From: Closterium sp. NIES-65
Lineage: Eukaryota > Streptophyta > Zygnematophyceae > Desmidiales > Closteriaceae
Assembly (NCBI GenBank): GCA_948144175.1
Contig: CANXME010000404.1
Location: 38,475 to 102,474 of the forward strand
Length of the DNA stretch: 64,000 nt
Reading direction: 5' to 3'
Below the pieces are notes generated by a model. The model was not told where the DNA came from. It searched no databases and saw nothing but the letters and a program-made list of their open reading frames with translations. Made by a program: the position numbers and the translations under genes. Each line of letters starts with the position of its first letter. Position 1 is the stretch's first letter. Positions 52,744 through 64,000 of this stretch are shown in pieces.

Positions 52744-55340
52744 TAGAGGGAATCTAACGGTCTCACTCGATCAGAAGGTGGGAAATATATAAATCTAGTC
52801 AGCTAAAAAGGTTTGAAATGTATTCAACGCACTTGTATAGAGAAAATGGTGCATTGGCCAGGTCGGTCAGTATCGGAACTTAAAATGCAAATGCCAGGGA
52901 GAACGGAACCGCTCAGATCTCGCATAGTACACGGAATCAAGTGGTCTCACTCAAATAGAAAGTAGGAAATATATTCATCTAGTGAACGTAAGGGTTTGAA
53001 AGGTAACTAACGCACATGTGTAGAGAAAATTGTGCATCGGGCAGTTTGTCCGGCATTTCGCACTTATAGTGCAACTAGGGCCAAGGAGAACGGAAACGCT
53101 CATTTCTCAAAAAGTAGAGGGAATCTAGCGGTCTCACTCGATCAGAAGGTAGGAAATATATAAATCTAGTGAGCTAATAAGGTTCGAAAGGAATCTAATG
53201 CATATGTATATGGAAAATGGTGCATTGGCCAGGTCGGTCAGTATGGGAACTTAGAGTGCAAATGCCAGGGAGAACGGAAGCGCTCAGATCTCGCATAGTA
53301 CACGGAATCTAGTGGTCTCACTCAAATAGAATTTAGGAAATAAATTCATCTAGTGAACGTAAGGGTTTGAAAGGTAACTAACGCACATGTGTAGAGAAAA
53401 TGGTGCATCGGCCAGTCTGGCCGGCATTTCGCACTTATAGTGCAAGTAGGGCCAAGGAGAACGGAAACGCTCATTTCTCAAAAAATAAAGGGAATCTAGC
53501 GGTCTCACTCGATCAGAAGGTGGGAAATATATAAATCTAGTGAGCTAATAAGGTTTGAATGGAATCTAATGCATATGTATATGGAAAATGGTGCATTGGC
53601 CAGGTCGGTCAGTATGGGAACTTAGAGTGCAAATGCCAGGGAGAACGGAACCGCTCAGATCTCGCATAGTACACGGAATCTAGTGGTCACACTCAAATAG
53701 AAGGTAGGAAATATATTCATCTAGTGAACGTAAGGGTTTGAAAGGTAACTAACGCACATGTGTAGAGAAAATGGTGCATCGGCCAGTCTGGCCGGCATTT
53801 CGCACTTATAGTGCAAGTAGGGCCAAGGAGAACGGAAACGCTCATTTCTCAAAAAGTAAAGGGAATCTAGCGGTCTCACTCGATCAGAAGGTGGGAAATA
53901 TATAAATCTAGTGAGCTAATAAGGTTCGGAAGGAATCTATTGCATATGTATATGGAAAGTGGTGCAGTGGCCAGGTCGGTCAGTATGGGAACTTAGAGTG
54001 CAAATGCCTGGGAGAACGGAACCGCTCAGATCTCGCATAGTACACGCAATCTAGTGGTCTCACTCAAATAGAAGGTAGGAAATATATTCATCTAGTGAAC
54101 GTAAGGGTTTGAAAGGTAACTAACGCACATGTGTAGAGAAAATGGTGCATCGCCCAGTCTGGCCGGCATTTCGCACTTATAGTGCAAGTAGGGCCAAGGA
54201 GAACGGAAACGCTCATTTCTCAAAAAGTAAAGGGAATCTAGCGGTCTCACTCGATCAGAAGGTGGGAAATATATAAATCTAGTGAGCTAATGAGGTTTGA
54301 AAGGAATCTAATGCATATGTATATGGAAAATGGTGCATTGGCCAGGTCGGTCAGTATGGGAACTTAGAGTGCAAATGCCAGGGAGAACGGAACCGCTCAG
54401 ATCTCGCATAGTACACGGAATCTAGTGGTCTCACTCAAATAGAATTTAGGAAATAAATTCATCTAGTGAACGTAAGGGTTTGAAAGGTAACTAACGCACA
54501 TGTGTAGAGAAAATGGTGCATCGGCCAGTCTGGCCGGCATTTCGCACTTATAGTGCAAGTAGGGCCAAGGAGAACGGAAACGCTCATTTCTCAAAAAGTA
54601 AAGGGAATCTAGCGGTCTCACTCGATCAGAAGGTGGGAAATATATAAAACTAGTGAGCTAATAAGGTTTGAAAGGAATCTAATGCATATGTATATAGAAA
54701 ATGGTGCATTGGCCAGGTCGGTCAGTATGGGAACTTATAGTGCGAATGCCAGGGAGAACGGAACCGCTCAGATCTCGCATAGTACACGGAATCTAGTGGT
54801 CTCACTCAAATAGAAGGTAGGAAATATATTCATCTAGTGAACGTAAGGGTTTGAAAGGTAACTAACGCACATGTGTAGAGAAAATGGTGCATCGGCCAGT
54901 CTGGCCGGCATTTCGCACTTTTAGTGCAAGTAGGGCCAAGGAGAACGGAAACGCTCATTTCTCAAAAAGTAAAGGGAATCTAGCGGTCTCACTCGATCAG
55001 AAGGTGGGAAATATATAAATCTAGTGAGCTTATAAGGTTGGGAAGGAATCTAATGCATATGTATATGGAAAGTGGTGCATTGGCCAGGTCGGTCAGTATG
55101 GGAACTTAGAGTGCAAATGCCTAGGAGAACGGAACCGCTCAGATCTCGCATAATACACAGAATCTAGTGGTCTCACTCAAATATAAGGTAGGAAATATAT
55201 TCATCTAGTGAACGTAAGGGTTTGAAAGGTAACTAACGCACATGTGTAGAGAAAATGGTGCATCGGCCAGTCTGGCCGGCATTTCGCACTCATAGTGCAG
55301 GTGGGGCCAGGGAGAACGGAAACGCTCGTTTCTCAAAAAG
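52744..55340. repeat. Satellite higher-order repeat, shortened to 7 dimers (2597 bp)
   Basis: Begins with A1 at 52744 and CGGGCAGTTTGTCCGG at 53038, but the next equivalent start is at 55341, only 7 dimers later. The missing dimers point to a deletion by unequal exchange, or a junction between two array histories. Confidence 0.9.
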
Positions 55341-58300
55341 TAGAGGGAATCTAACGGTCTCACTCGATCAAATGGTGGGAAATATATAAATCTAGTCAGC
55401 TAAAAAGGTTTGAAATGTATTCAACGCACTTGTATAGAGAAAATGGTGCATTGGCCAGGTCGGTCAGTATCGGAACTTAAAATGCAAATGCCAGGGAGAA
55501 CGGAAGCGCTCAGATCTCGCATAGTACACGGAATCAAGTGGTCTCACTCAAATAGAAAGTAGGAAATATATTCATCTAGTGAACATAAGGGTTTGAAAGG
55601 TAACTAACGCACATGTGTAGAGAAAATTGTGCATCGGGCAGTTTGTCCGGCATTTCGCACTTATAGTGCAACTAGGGCCAAGGAGAACGGAAACGCTCAT
55701 TTCTCAAAAAGTAAAGGGAATCTAGCGGTCTCACTCGATCAGAAGGTAGGAAATATATAAATCTAGTGAGCTAATAAGGTTCGAAAGGAATCTAATGCAT
55801 ATGTATATGGAAAATGGTGCATTGGCCAGGTCGGTCAGTATGGGAACTTAGAGTGCAAATGCCAGGGAGAACGGAAGCGCTTAGATCTCGCATAGTACAC
55901 GGAATCTAGTGGTCTCACTCAAATAGAAGGTAGGAAATAAATTCATCTAGTGAACGTAAGGGTTTGAAAGGTAATTAACGCACATGTGTAGAGAAAATGG
56001 TGCATCGGCCAGTCTGGCCGGCATTTCGCACTTATAGTGCAAGTAGGGCCAAGGAGAACGGAAACGCTCATTTCTCAAAAAGTAAATGGAATCTAGCGGT
56101 CTCACTCGATCAGAAGGTGGGAAATATATAAATCTAGTGAGCTAATAAGGTTCGAAAGGAATCTAATGCATATGTATAGGGAGATTGGTGCATTGGCCAG
56201 GTCGGTCTGTATGGGAACTTAGAGTGCAAATGCCAAGGAGAACGGAAGCGCTCAGATCTCGCATAGTACACGGAATCTAGTGGTCTCACTCAAATAGAAG
56301 GTAGGAAATAAATTCATCTAGTGAACGTAAGGGTTTGAAAGGTAACTAGCGCACATGTGTAGAGAAAATGGTGCATCGGCCAGTCTGGCCGGCATTTCGC
56401 ACTTATAGTGCAAGTAGGGCCAAGGAGAACGGAAACGCTCATTTCTCAAAAAGTAAAGGGAATCTAGCGGTCTCACTCGATCAGAAGGTGGGAAATATAT
56501 AAATCTAGTGAGCTAATAAGGTTTGAAAGGAATCTAATGCATATGTATATGGAAAATGGTGCATTGGCCAGGTCGGTCAGTATGGGAACTTAGAGTGCAA
56601 ATGCCAGGGAGAACGGAACCGCTCAGATCTCGCATAGTACACGGAATCTAGTGGTCACACTCAAATAGAAGGTAGGAAATATATTCATCTAGTGAACGTA
56701 AGGGTTTGATAGGTAACTAACGCACATGTGTAGAGAAAATGGTGCATCGGCCAGTCTGGCCGGCATTTCGCACTTATAGTGCAAGTAGGGCCAAGGAGAA
56801 CGGAAACGCTCATTTCTCAAAAAGTAGAGGGAATCTAGCGGTCTCACTCGATCAGAAGGTGGGAAATATATAAATCTAGTGAGCTAATAAGGTTCGGAAG
56901 GAATCTATTGCATATGTATATGGAAAGTGGTGCAGTGGCCAGGTCGGTCAGTATGGGAACTTAGAGTGCAAATGCCTGGGAGAACGGAACCGCTCAGATC
57001 TCGCATAGTACACGGAATCTAGTGGTCTCACTCAAATAGAAGGTAGGAAATATATTCATCTAGTGAACGTAAGGGTTTGAAAGGTAACTAACGCACATGT
57101 GTAGAGAAAATGGTGCATCGGCCAGTCTGGCCGGCATTTCGCACTTATAGTGCAAGTAGGGCCAAGGAGAACGGAAACGCTCATTTCTCAAAAAGTAAAG
57201 GGAATCTAGCGGTCTCACTCGATCAGAAGGTGGGAAATATATAAATCTAGTGAGCTAATAAGGTTCGTAAGGAATCTAATGCATATGTATATGGAAAATG
57301 GTGCATTGGCCAGGTCGGTCAGTATGGGAACTTAGAGTGCAAATGCCAGGGAGAACGGAAGCGCTTAGATCTCGCATAGTACACGGAATCTAGTGGTCTC
57401 ACTCAAATAGAAGGTAGGAAATAAATTCATCTAGTGAACGTAAGGGTTTGAAAGGTAACTAACGCACATGTGTAGAGAAAATGGTGCATCGGCCAGTCTG
57501 GCCGGCATTTCGCACTTATAGTGCAAGTAGGGCCAAGGAGAACGGAAACGCTCATTTCTCAAAAAGTAGAGGGAATCTAGCGGTCTCACTCGATCAGAAG
57601 GTGGGAAATATATAAATCTAGTGAGCTAATAAGGTTCGGAAGGAATCTAATGCATATGTATATGGAAAATGGTGCATTGGCCAGGTCGGTCAGTATGGGA
57701 ACTTAGAGTGCAAATGCCAGGGAGAACGGAAGCGCTCAGATCTCGCATAGTACACGGAATCTAGTGGTCTCACTCAAATAGAAGGTAGGAAATAAATTCA
57801 TCTAGTGAACGTAAGGGTTTGAAAGGTAACTAACGCACATGTGTAGAGAAAATGGTGCATCGGCCAGTCTGGCCGGCATTTCGCACTTATAGTGCAAGTA
57901 GGGCCAAGGAGAACGGAAACGCTCATTTCTCAAAAAGTAGAGGGAATCTAGCGGTCTCACTCGATCAGAAGGTGGGAAATATATAAATCTAGTGAGCTAA
58001 TAAGGTTCGGAAGGAATCTAATGCATATGTATATGGAAAATGGTGCATTGGCCAGGTCGGTCAGTATGGGAACTTAGAGTGCAAATGCCAGGGAGAACGG
58101 AAGCGCTCAGATCTCGCATAGTACACGGAATCTAGTGGTCTCACTCAAATAGAAGGTAGGAAATAAATTCATCTAGTGAACGTAAGGGTTTGAAAGGTAA
58201 CTAACGCACATGTGTAGAGAAAATGGTGCATCGGCCAGTCTGGCCGGCATTTCGCACTTATAGTGCAAGTAGGGCCAAGGAGAACGGAAACGCTCATTTC

Positions 58301-59421
58301 TCAAAAAGTAAAGGGAATCTAGCGGTCTCACTCGATCAGAAGGTGGGAAATATATAAATCTAGTGAGCTAATAAGGTTTGAGAGGAATCTAATGCATATG
58401 TATATGGAAAATGGTGCATTGGCCAGGTCGGTCAGTATGGGAACTTAGAGTGCAAATGCCAGGGAGAACGGAACCGCTCAGATCTCGCATAGTACACGGA
58501 ATCTAGTGGTCTCACTCAAATAGAAGGTAGGAAATATATTCATCTAGGGAACGTAAGGGTTTGAAAGGTAACTAACGCACATGTGTAGAGAAAATGGTGC
58601 ATCGGCCAGTCTGGCCGGCATTTCGCACTTTTAGTGCAAGTAGGGCCAAGGAGAACGGAAACGCTCATTTCTCAAAAAGTAAAGGGAATCTAGCGGTCTC
58701 ACTCGATCAGAAGGTGGGAAATATATAAATCTAGTGAGCTAATAAGGTTCGAAAGGAATCGAATGCATATGTATATGGAAAATGGTGCATTGGCCAGGTC
58801 GGTCAGTATGGGAACTTAGAGTGCAAATGCCAGGGAGAAAGGAAGCGCTCAGATCTCGCATAGTACACGGAATCTGGTGGTCTCACTCAAATAGAAGGTA
58901 GGAAATAAATTCATCTAGTGAATGTAAGGGTTTGAAAGGTAACTAACGCACATGTGTAGAGAAAATGGTGCATCGGCCAGTCTGGCCGGCATTTCGCACT
59001 TGTAGTGCAAGTAGGGCCAAGGAGAACGGAAACGCTCATTTCTCAAAAAGTATAGGGAATCTAGCGGTCTCACTCGATCAGAAGGTGGGAAATATAGAAA
59101 TCTAGTGAGCTAATAAGGTTCGGAAGGAATCTAATGCATATATATATGGAAAGTGGTGCATTGGCCAGGTCGGTCAGTATGGGAACTTAGAGTGCAAATG
59201 CCTTGGAGAACGGAACCGCTCAGATCTCGCATAATACTCAGAATCTAGTGGTCTCACTCAAATATAAGGTAGGAAATATATTCATCTAGTGAACGTAAGG
59301 GTTTGAAAGGTAACTAACGCACATGTGTAGAGAAAATGGTGCATCGGCCAGTCTGGCCGGCATTTCGCACTCATAGTGCAGGTGGGGACAGGGAGAACGG
59401 AAACGCTCGTTTCTCAAAAAG
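55341..59421. repeat. Satellite higher-order repeat, 11 dimers (4081 bp)
   Basis: Begins with A1 at 55341 and CGGGCAGTTTGTCCGG at 55635. The marker GTATAGGGAGATTGG near 56175 has its counterpart at 60256, also 4081 bp on. The 4081-bp (11-dimer) period is also seen between 36374 and 40455 for the CATAGTGCTAGTGG marker. Confidence 0.9.
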
Positions 59422-62400
59422 TAGAGGGAATCTAACGGTCTCACTCGATCAGAAGGTGGGAAATATATAAATCTAGTCAGCTAAAAAGGTTTGAAATGTA
59501 TTCAACGCACTTGTATAGAGAATATGGTGCATTGGCCAGGTCGGTCAGTATCGGAACTTAAAATGCAAATGCCAGGGAGAACGGAACCGCTCAGATCTCG
59601 CATAGTACACGGAATCAAGTGGTCTCACTCAAATAGAAAGTAGGAAATATATTCATCTAGTGAACGTAAGGGTTTGAAAGGTAACTAACGCACATGTGTA
59701 GAGAAAATTGTGCATCGGGCAGTTTGTCCGGCATTTCGCACTTATAGTGCAACTAGGGCCAAGGAGAACGGAAACGCTCATTTCTCAAAAAGTAGAGGGA
59801 ATCTAGCGGTCTCACTCGATCAGAAGGTAGGAAATATATAAATCTAGTGAGCTAATAAGGTTCGAAAGGAATCTAATGCATATGTATATGGAAAATGGTG
59901 CATTGGCCAGGTCGGTCAGTATGGGAACTTAGAGTGCAAATGCCAGGGAGAACGGAAGCGCTCAGATCTCGCATAGTACACGGAATCTAGTGGTCTCACT
60001 CAAATAGAAGGTAGGAAATAAATTCATCTAGTGAACGTAAGGGTTTGAAAGGTAACTAACGCACATGTGTAGAGAAAATGGTGCATCGGCCAGTCTGGCC
60101 GGCATTTCGCACTTATAGTGCAAGTAGGGCCAAGGAGAACGGAAACGCTCATTTCTCAAAAAGTAAAGGGAATCTAGCAGTCTCACTCGATCAGAAGGTG
60201 GGAAATATATAAATCTAGTGAGCTAATAAGGTTCGAAAGGAATCTAATGCATATGTATAGGGAAATTGGTGCATTGGCCAGGTCGGTCTGTATGGGAACT
60301 TAGAGTGCAAATGCCAGGGAGAACGGAAGCGCTCAGATCTCGCATAGTACACGAAATCTAGTGGTCTCACTCAAATAGAAGTTAGGAAATAAATTCATCT
60401 AGTGAACGTAAGGGTTTGAAAGGTAATTAACGCACATGTGTAGAGAAAATGGTGCATCGGCCAGTCTGGCCGGCATTTCGCACTTATAGTGCAAGTAGGG
60501 CCAAGGAGAACGGAAACGCTCATTTCTCAAAAAATAAAGGGAATCTAGCGGTCTCACTCGATCAGAAGGTGGGAAATATATAAATCTAGTGAGCTAATAA
60601 GGTTTGAATGGAATCTAATGCATATGTATATGGAAAATGGTGCATTGGCCAGGTCGGTCAGTATGGGAACTTAGAGTGCAAATGCCAGGGAGAACGGAAC
60701 CGCTCAGATCTCGCATAGTACACGGAATCTAGTGGTCACACTCAAATAGAAGGTAGGAAATATATTCATCTAGTGAACGTAAGGGTTTGAAAGGTAACTA
60801 ACGCACATGTGTAGAGAAAATGGTGCATCGGCCAGTCTGGCCGGCATTTCGCACTTATAGTGCAAGTAGGGCCAAGGAGAACGGAAACGCTCATTTCTCA
60901 AAAAGTAAAGGGAATCTAGCGGTCTCACTCGATCAGAAGGTGGGAAATATATAAATCTAGTGAGCTAATAAGGTTCGGAAGGAATCTATTGCATATGTAT
61001 ATGGAAAGTGGTGCAGTGGCCAGGTCGGTCAGTATGGGAACTTAGAGTGCAAATGCCTGGGAGAACGGAACCGCTCAGATCTCGCATAGTACACGCAATC
61101 TAGTGGTCTCACTCAAATAGAAGGTAGGAAATATATTCATCTAGTGAACGTAAGGGTTTGAAAGGTAACTAACGCACATGTGTAGAGAAAATGGTGCATT
61201 GCCCAGTCTGGCCGGCATTTCGCACTTATAGTGCAAGTAGGGCCAAGGAGAACGGAAACGCTCATTTCTCAAAAGTAAAGGGAATCTAGCGGTCTCACTC
61301 GATCAGAAGGTGGGAAATATATAAATCTAGTGAGCTAATGAGGTTTGAAAGGAATCTAATGCATATGTATATGGAAAATGGTGCATTGGCCAGGTCGGTC
61401 AGTATGGGAACTTAGAGTGCAAATGCCAGGGAGAACGGAACCGCTCAGATCTCGCATAGTACACGGAATCTAGTGGTCTCACTCAAATAGAATGTAGGAA
61501 ATAAATTCATCTAGTGAACGTAAGGGTTTGAAAGGTAACTAACGCACATGTGTAGAGAAAATGGTGCATCGGCCAGTCTGGCCGGCATTTCGCACTTATA
61601 GTGCAAGTAGGGCCAAGGAGAACGGAAACGCTCATTTCTCAAAAAGTAAAGGGAATCTAGCGGTCTCACTCGATCAGAAGGTGGGAAATATATAAAACTA
61701 GTAAGCTAATAAGGTTTGAAAGGAATCTAATGCATATGTATATAGAAAATGGTGCATTGGCCAGGTCGGTCAGTATGGGAACTTATAGTGCAAATGCCAG
61801 GGAGAACGGAACCGCTCAGATCTCGCATAGTACACGGAATCTAGTGGTCTCACTCAAATAGAAGGTAGGAATAAATTCATCTAGTGAACGTAAGGGTTTG
61901 AAAGGTAACTAACGCACATGTGTAGAGAAAATGGTGCATCGCCCAGTCTGGCCGGCATTTCGCACTTATAGTGCAAGTAGGGCCAAGGAGAACGGAAACG
62001 CTCATTTCTCAAAAAGTAAAGGGAATCTAGCGGTCTCACTCGATCAGAAGGTGGGAAATATATAAATCTAGTGAGCTAATGAGGTTTGAAAGGAATCTAA
62101 TGCATATGTATATGGAAAATGGTGCATTGGCCAGGTCGGTCAGTATGGGAACTTAGAGTGCAAATGCCAGGGAGAACGGAACCGCTCAGATCTCGCATAG
62201 TACACGGAATCTAGTGGTCTCACTCAAATAGAATGTAGGAAATAAATTCATCTAGTGAACGTAAGGGTTTGAAAGGTAACTAACGCACATGTGTAGAGAA
62301 AATGGTGCATCGGCCAGTCTGGCCGGCATTTCGCACTTATAGTGCAAGTAGGGCCAAGGAGAACGGAAACGCTCATTTCTCAAAAAGTAAAGGGAATCTA

Positions 62401-63875
62401 GCGGTCTCACTCGATCAGAAGGTGGGAAATATATAAAACTAGTAAGCTAATAAGGTTTGAAAGGAATCTAATGCATATGTATATAGAAAATGGTGCATTG
62501 GCCAGGCTCGGTCAGTATGGGAACTTAGAGTGCAAATGCCTGGGAGAACGGAACCGCTCAGATCTCGCATAGTACACGGAATCTAGTGGTCTCACTCAAA
62601 TAGAAGGTAGGAAATATATTCATCTAGTGAACGTAAGGGTTGAAAGGTAACTAACGCACATGTGTAGAGAAAATGGTTGCATCGCCCAGTCTGGCCGGCA
62701 TTTCGCACTTATAGTGCAAGTAGGGCCAAGGAGAACGGAAACGCTCATTTCTCAAAAAGTAAAGGGAATCTAGCGGTCTCACTCGATCAGAAGGTGGGAA
62801 ATATATAAATCTAGTGAGCTAATAAGGTTTGAAAGGAATCTAATGCATATGTATATGGAAAGTGGTGCATTGGCCAGGTCGGTCAGTATGGGAACTTAGA
62901 GTGCAAATGCCAGGGAGAACGGAACCGCTCAGATCTCGCATAGTACACGGAATCTAGTGGTCTCACTCAAAAGAAGGTAGGAAATAAATTCATCTAGTGA
63001 ACGTAAGGGTTTGAAAGGTAACTAACGCACATGTGTAGAGAAAATGGTGCATCGGCCAGTCTGGCCGGCATTTCGCACTTATAGTGCAAGTAGGGCCAAG
63101 GAGAACGGAAACGCTCATTTCTCAAAAGTAAATGGAATCTAGCGGTCTCACTCGATCAGAAGGTGGGAAATATATAAATCTAGTGAGCTAATAAGGTTCG
63201 AAAGGAATCTAATGCATATGTATAGGGGAGATTGGTGCATTGGCCAGGTCGGTCTGTATGGGAAACTTAGAGTGCAAATGCCAGGGAGAACGGAAGCGCT
63301 CAGATCTTGCATAGTACACGGAATCTAGTGGTCTCACTCAAATAGAAGTTAGGAAATAAATTCATCTAGTGAACGTAAGGGTTTGAAAGGTAACTAGCGC
63401 ACATGTGTAGAGAAAATGGTGCATCGGCCAGTCTGGCCGGCATTTCGCACTTTTAGTGCAAGTAGGGCCAAGGAGAACGGAACGCTCATTTTCTCAAAAA
63501 GTAAAGGGAATCTAGCGGTCTCACTCGATCAGAAGGTGGGAAATATATAAATCTAGTGAGCTTTATAAGGTTGGGAAGGAATCTAATGCATATGTATATG
63601 GAAAGTGGTGCATTGGCCAGGCTCGGTCAGTATGGGAACTTAGAGTGCAAATGCCTAGGAGAACGGAACCGCTCAGATCTCGCATAGTACACGGAATCTA
63701 GTGGTCTCACTCAAATATAAAGGTAGGAAATAATTCATCTAGTGAACGTAAGGGTTTGAAAGGTAACTAACGCACATGTGTAGAGAAAATGGTGCATCGG
63801 CCAGTCTGGCCGGCATTTCGCACTCATAGTGCAAGTGGGGACCAAGGAGAACGGAAACGCTCATTTCTCAAAAAG
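59422..63875. repeat. Satellite higher-order repeat, about 12 dimers (4454 bp)
   Basis: Begins with A1 at 59422 and CGGGCAGTTTGTCCGG at 59716; the next A1-like half starts at 63876. The length is close to 12 × 371, but the second half contains many one-base insertions and deletions, so identity with earlier copies falls toward the end. Confidence 0.85.
61331..62813. repeat. Tandem 742-bp (two-dimer) duplication
   Basis: The set GAGCTAATGAGG, AGAATGTAGG, AAAACTAGTAAGC occurs starting at 61331 and again at 62072, 741 bp apart (two dimers minus one base lost near 61868). A GCCCAGTCTGGCC variant recurs at a similar offset (about 61198, 61939 and 62682). This is a recent two-dimer duplication inside the last higher-order unit. 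The far edge is approximate. Confidence 0.82.
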
Positions 63876-64000
63876 TAAAGGGAATTAACGGTCTCACTCG
63901 ATCAAAAGGTGGGAAATATATAAATCTAGTCGAGCTAAAAAGGTTGAAATTTATCAATCATGTATAGAGAAAATGGTGCATGGCAGGTCGGTCAGTATCG
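63876..64000. repeat. Partial A1 half-unit at window end
   Basis: Last, truncated satellite half. It is of the A1 type (TTAACGGTCTCAC and CTAAAAAGG) but carries several indels within about 100 bp: GGGAATTAACG (bases lost), GTCGAGCTAAAA (one base extra), GGTTGAAATTTATCAATCATG (several lost) and TGCATGGCAGG (two lost). Confidence 0.85.

Larger units (their letters stand above)
31975..64000. repeat. 371-bp dimeric satellite array
   Basis: About 86 head-to-tail copies of a 371-bp unit run to the window end. Starts of successive units are exactly 371 bp apart over long distances (for example 31975, 32346, 32717, 33088, 33459). Each unit has two related half-units beginning GGAATCTA: half A is 184 bp and half B is 187 bp. 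Shared blocks include GGTCTCACTC, GGAAATATAT, GAAAATGGTGCAT and GGAGAACGGAA. Copies differ by substitutions, with very few indels until about 61 kb. No open frame of 60 codons or more lies in it after 32023. The monomer size is close to nucleosomal DNA length, as in many centromeric satellites; a centromeric role is inference only. Confidence 0.98.

Noticed and set aside
31975-64000. CENP-B box in the 371-bp satellite
   Set aside because: The only TTCG context (CATTTCGCACTTATAGTGC) lacks the required A and CGGG positions of the box.
31975-64000. Tandem gene family or tandem RNA genes (such as 5S or U RNA)
   Set aside because: No open frame of useful length exists in the unit. I recognise no 5S, snRNA or complete tRNA signature, and the two halves are diverged copies of one satellite monomer.
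1-64000. Bacterial or viral origin
   Set aside because: No gene, promoter or origin-like feature is present, and tens of kb of pure nested satellite with nucleosome-sized monomers are not expected there.

Overview
The whole 64 kb window is tandem repeat DNA. I find no protein-coding gene, RNA gene, transposon, or any unique sequence longer than a few bases. The pattern fits a satellite-rich (heterochromatic) stretch of a eukaryotic nuclear genome. Four tandem families lie end to end with no spacer, the last family has a 184-187 bp (nucleosome-sized) monomer, and several families carry higher-order repeats. I cannot name the organism, because no gene, rRNA or recognised lineage-specific element is present.

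Layout: (1) 1-1514, a 16-bp minisatellite (consensus CAACCCACCGTGTGTT) with a 959-bp super-repeat. (2) 1515-2569, a 17-bp minisatellite (GGACCAGGCAAGCTCCT). (3) 2570-31974, a 29.4 kb array of the hexamer TCCACG, roughly 4,900 units, with many one-base unit variants organised into nested modules of about 0.6 to 3.2 kb. (4) 31975-64000, about 86 copies of a 371-bp satellite. Each 371-bp unit is a dimer of two diverged half-units (184 bp and 187 bp), and the dimers form a higher-order repeat whose common period is 4452 bp (12 dimers).

The hexamer has no stop codon in any of its six frames, so reading frames of thousands of codons (Pro-Arg, His-Val, Thr-Ser on +; Arg-Gly, Asp-Val, Thr-Trp on -) are by-products of the repeat and are not annotated as genes. 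No genes work together here. What the sequence does record is the history of array growth: local duplications, conversion-like mixing of half-units, one tiny inversion inside the hexamer array, a strand-asymmetric CG-to-TG pattern, and a sharp rise of one-base indels in the last ~2.8 kb that looks like poor consensus quality.

No new biological system is demonstrated. The best leads are the unusually long, hierarchically organised hexamer array with its Pro-Arg/Gly-Arg frames, the conserved dyad-symmetric segment in one satellite half-unit, and the phased 12-dimer higher-order repeat.
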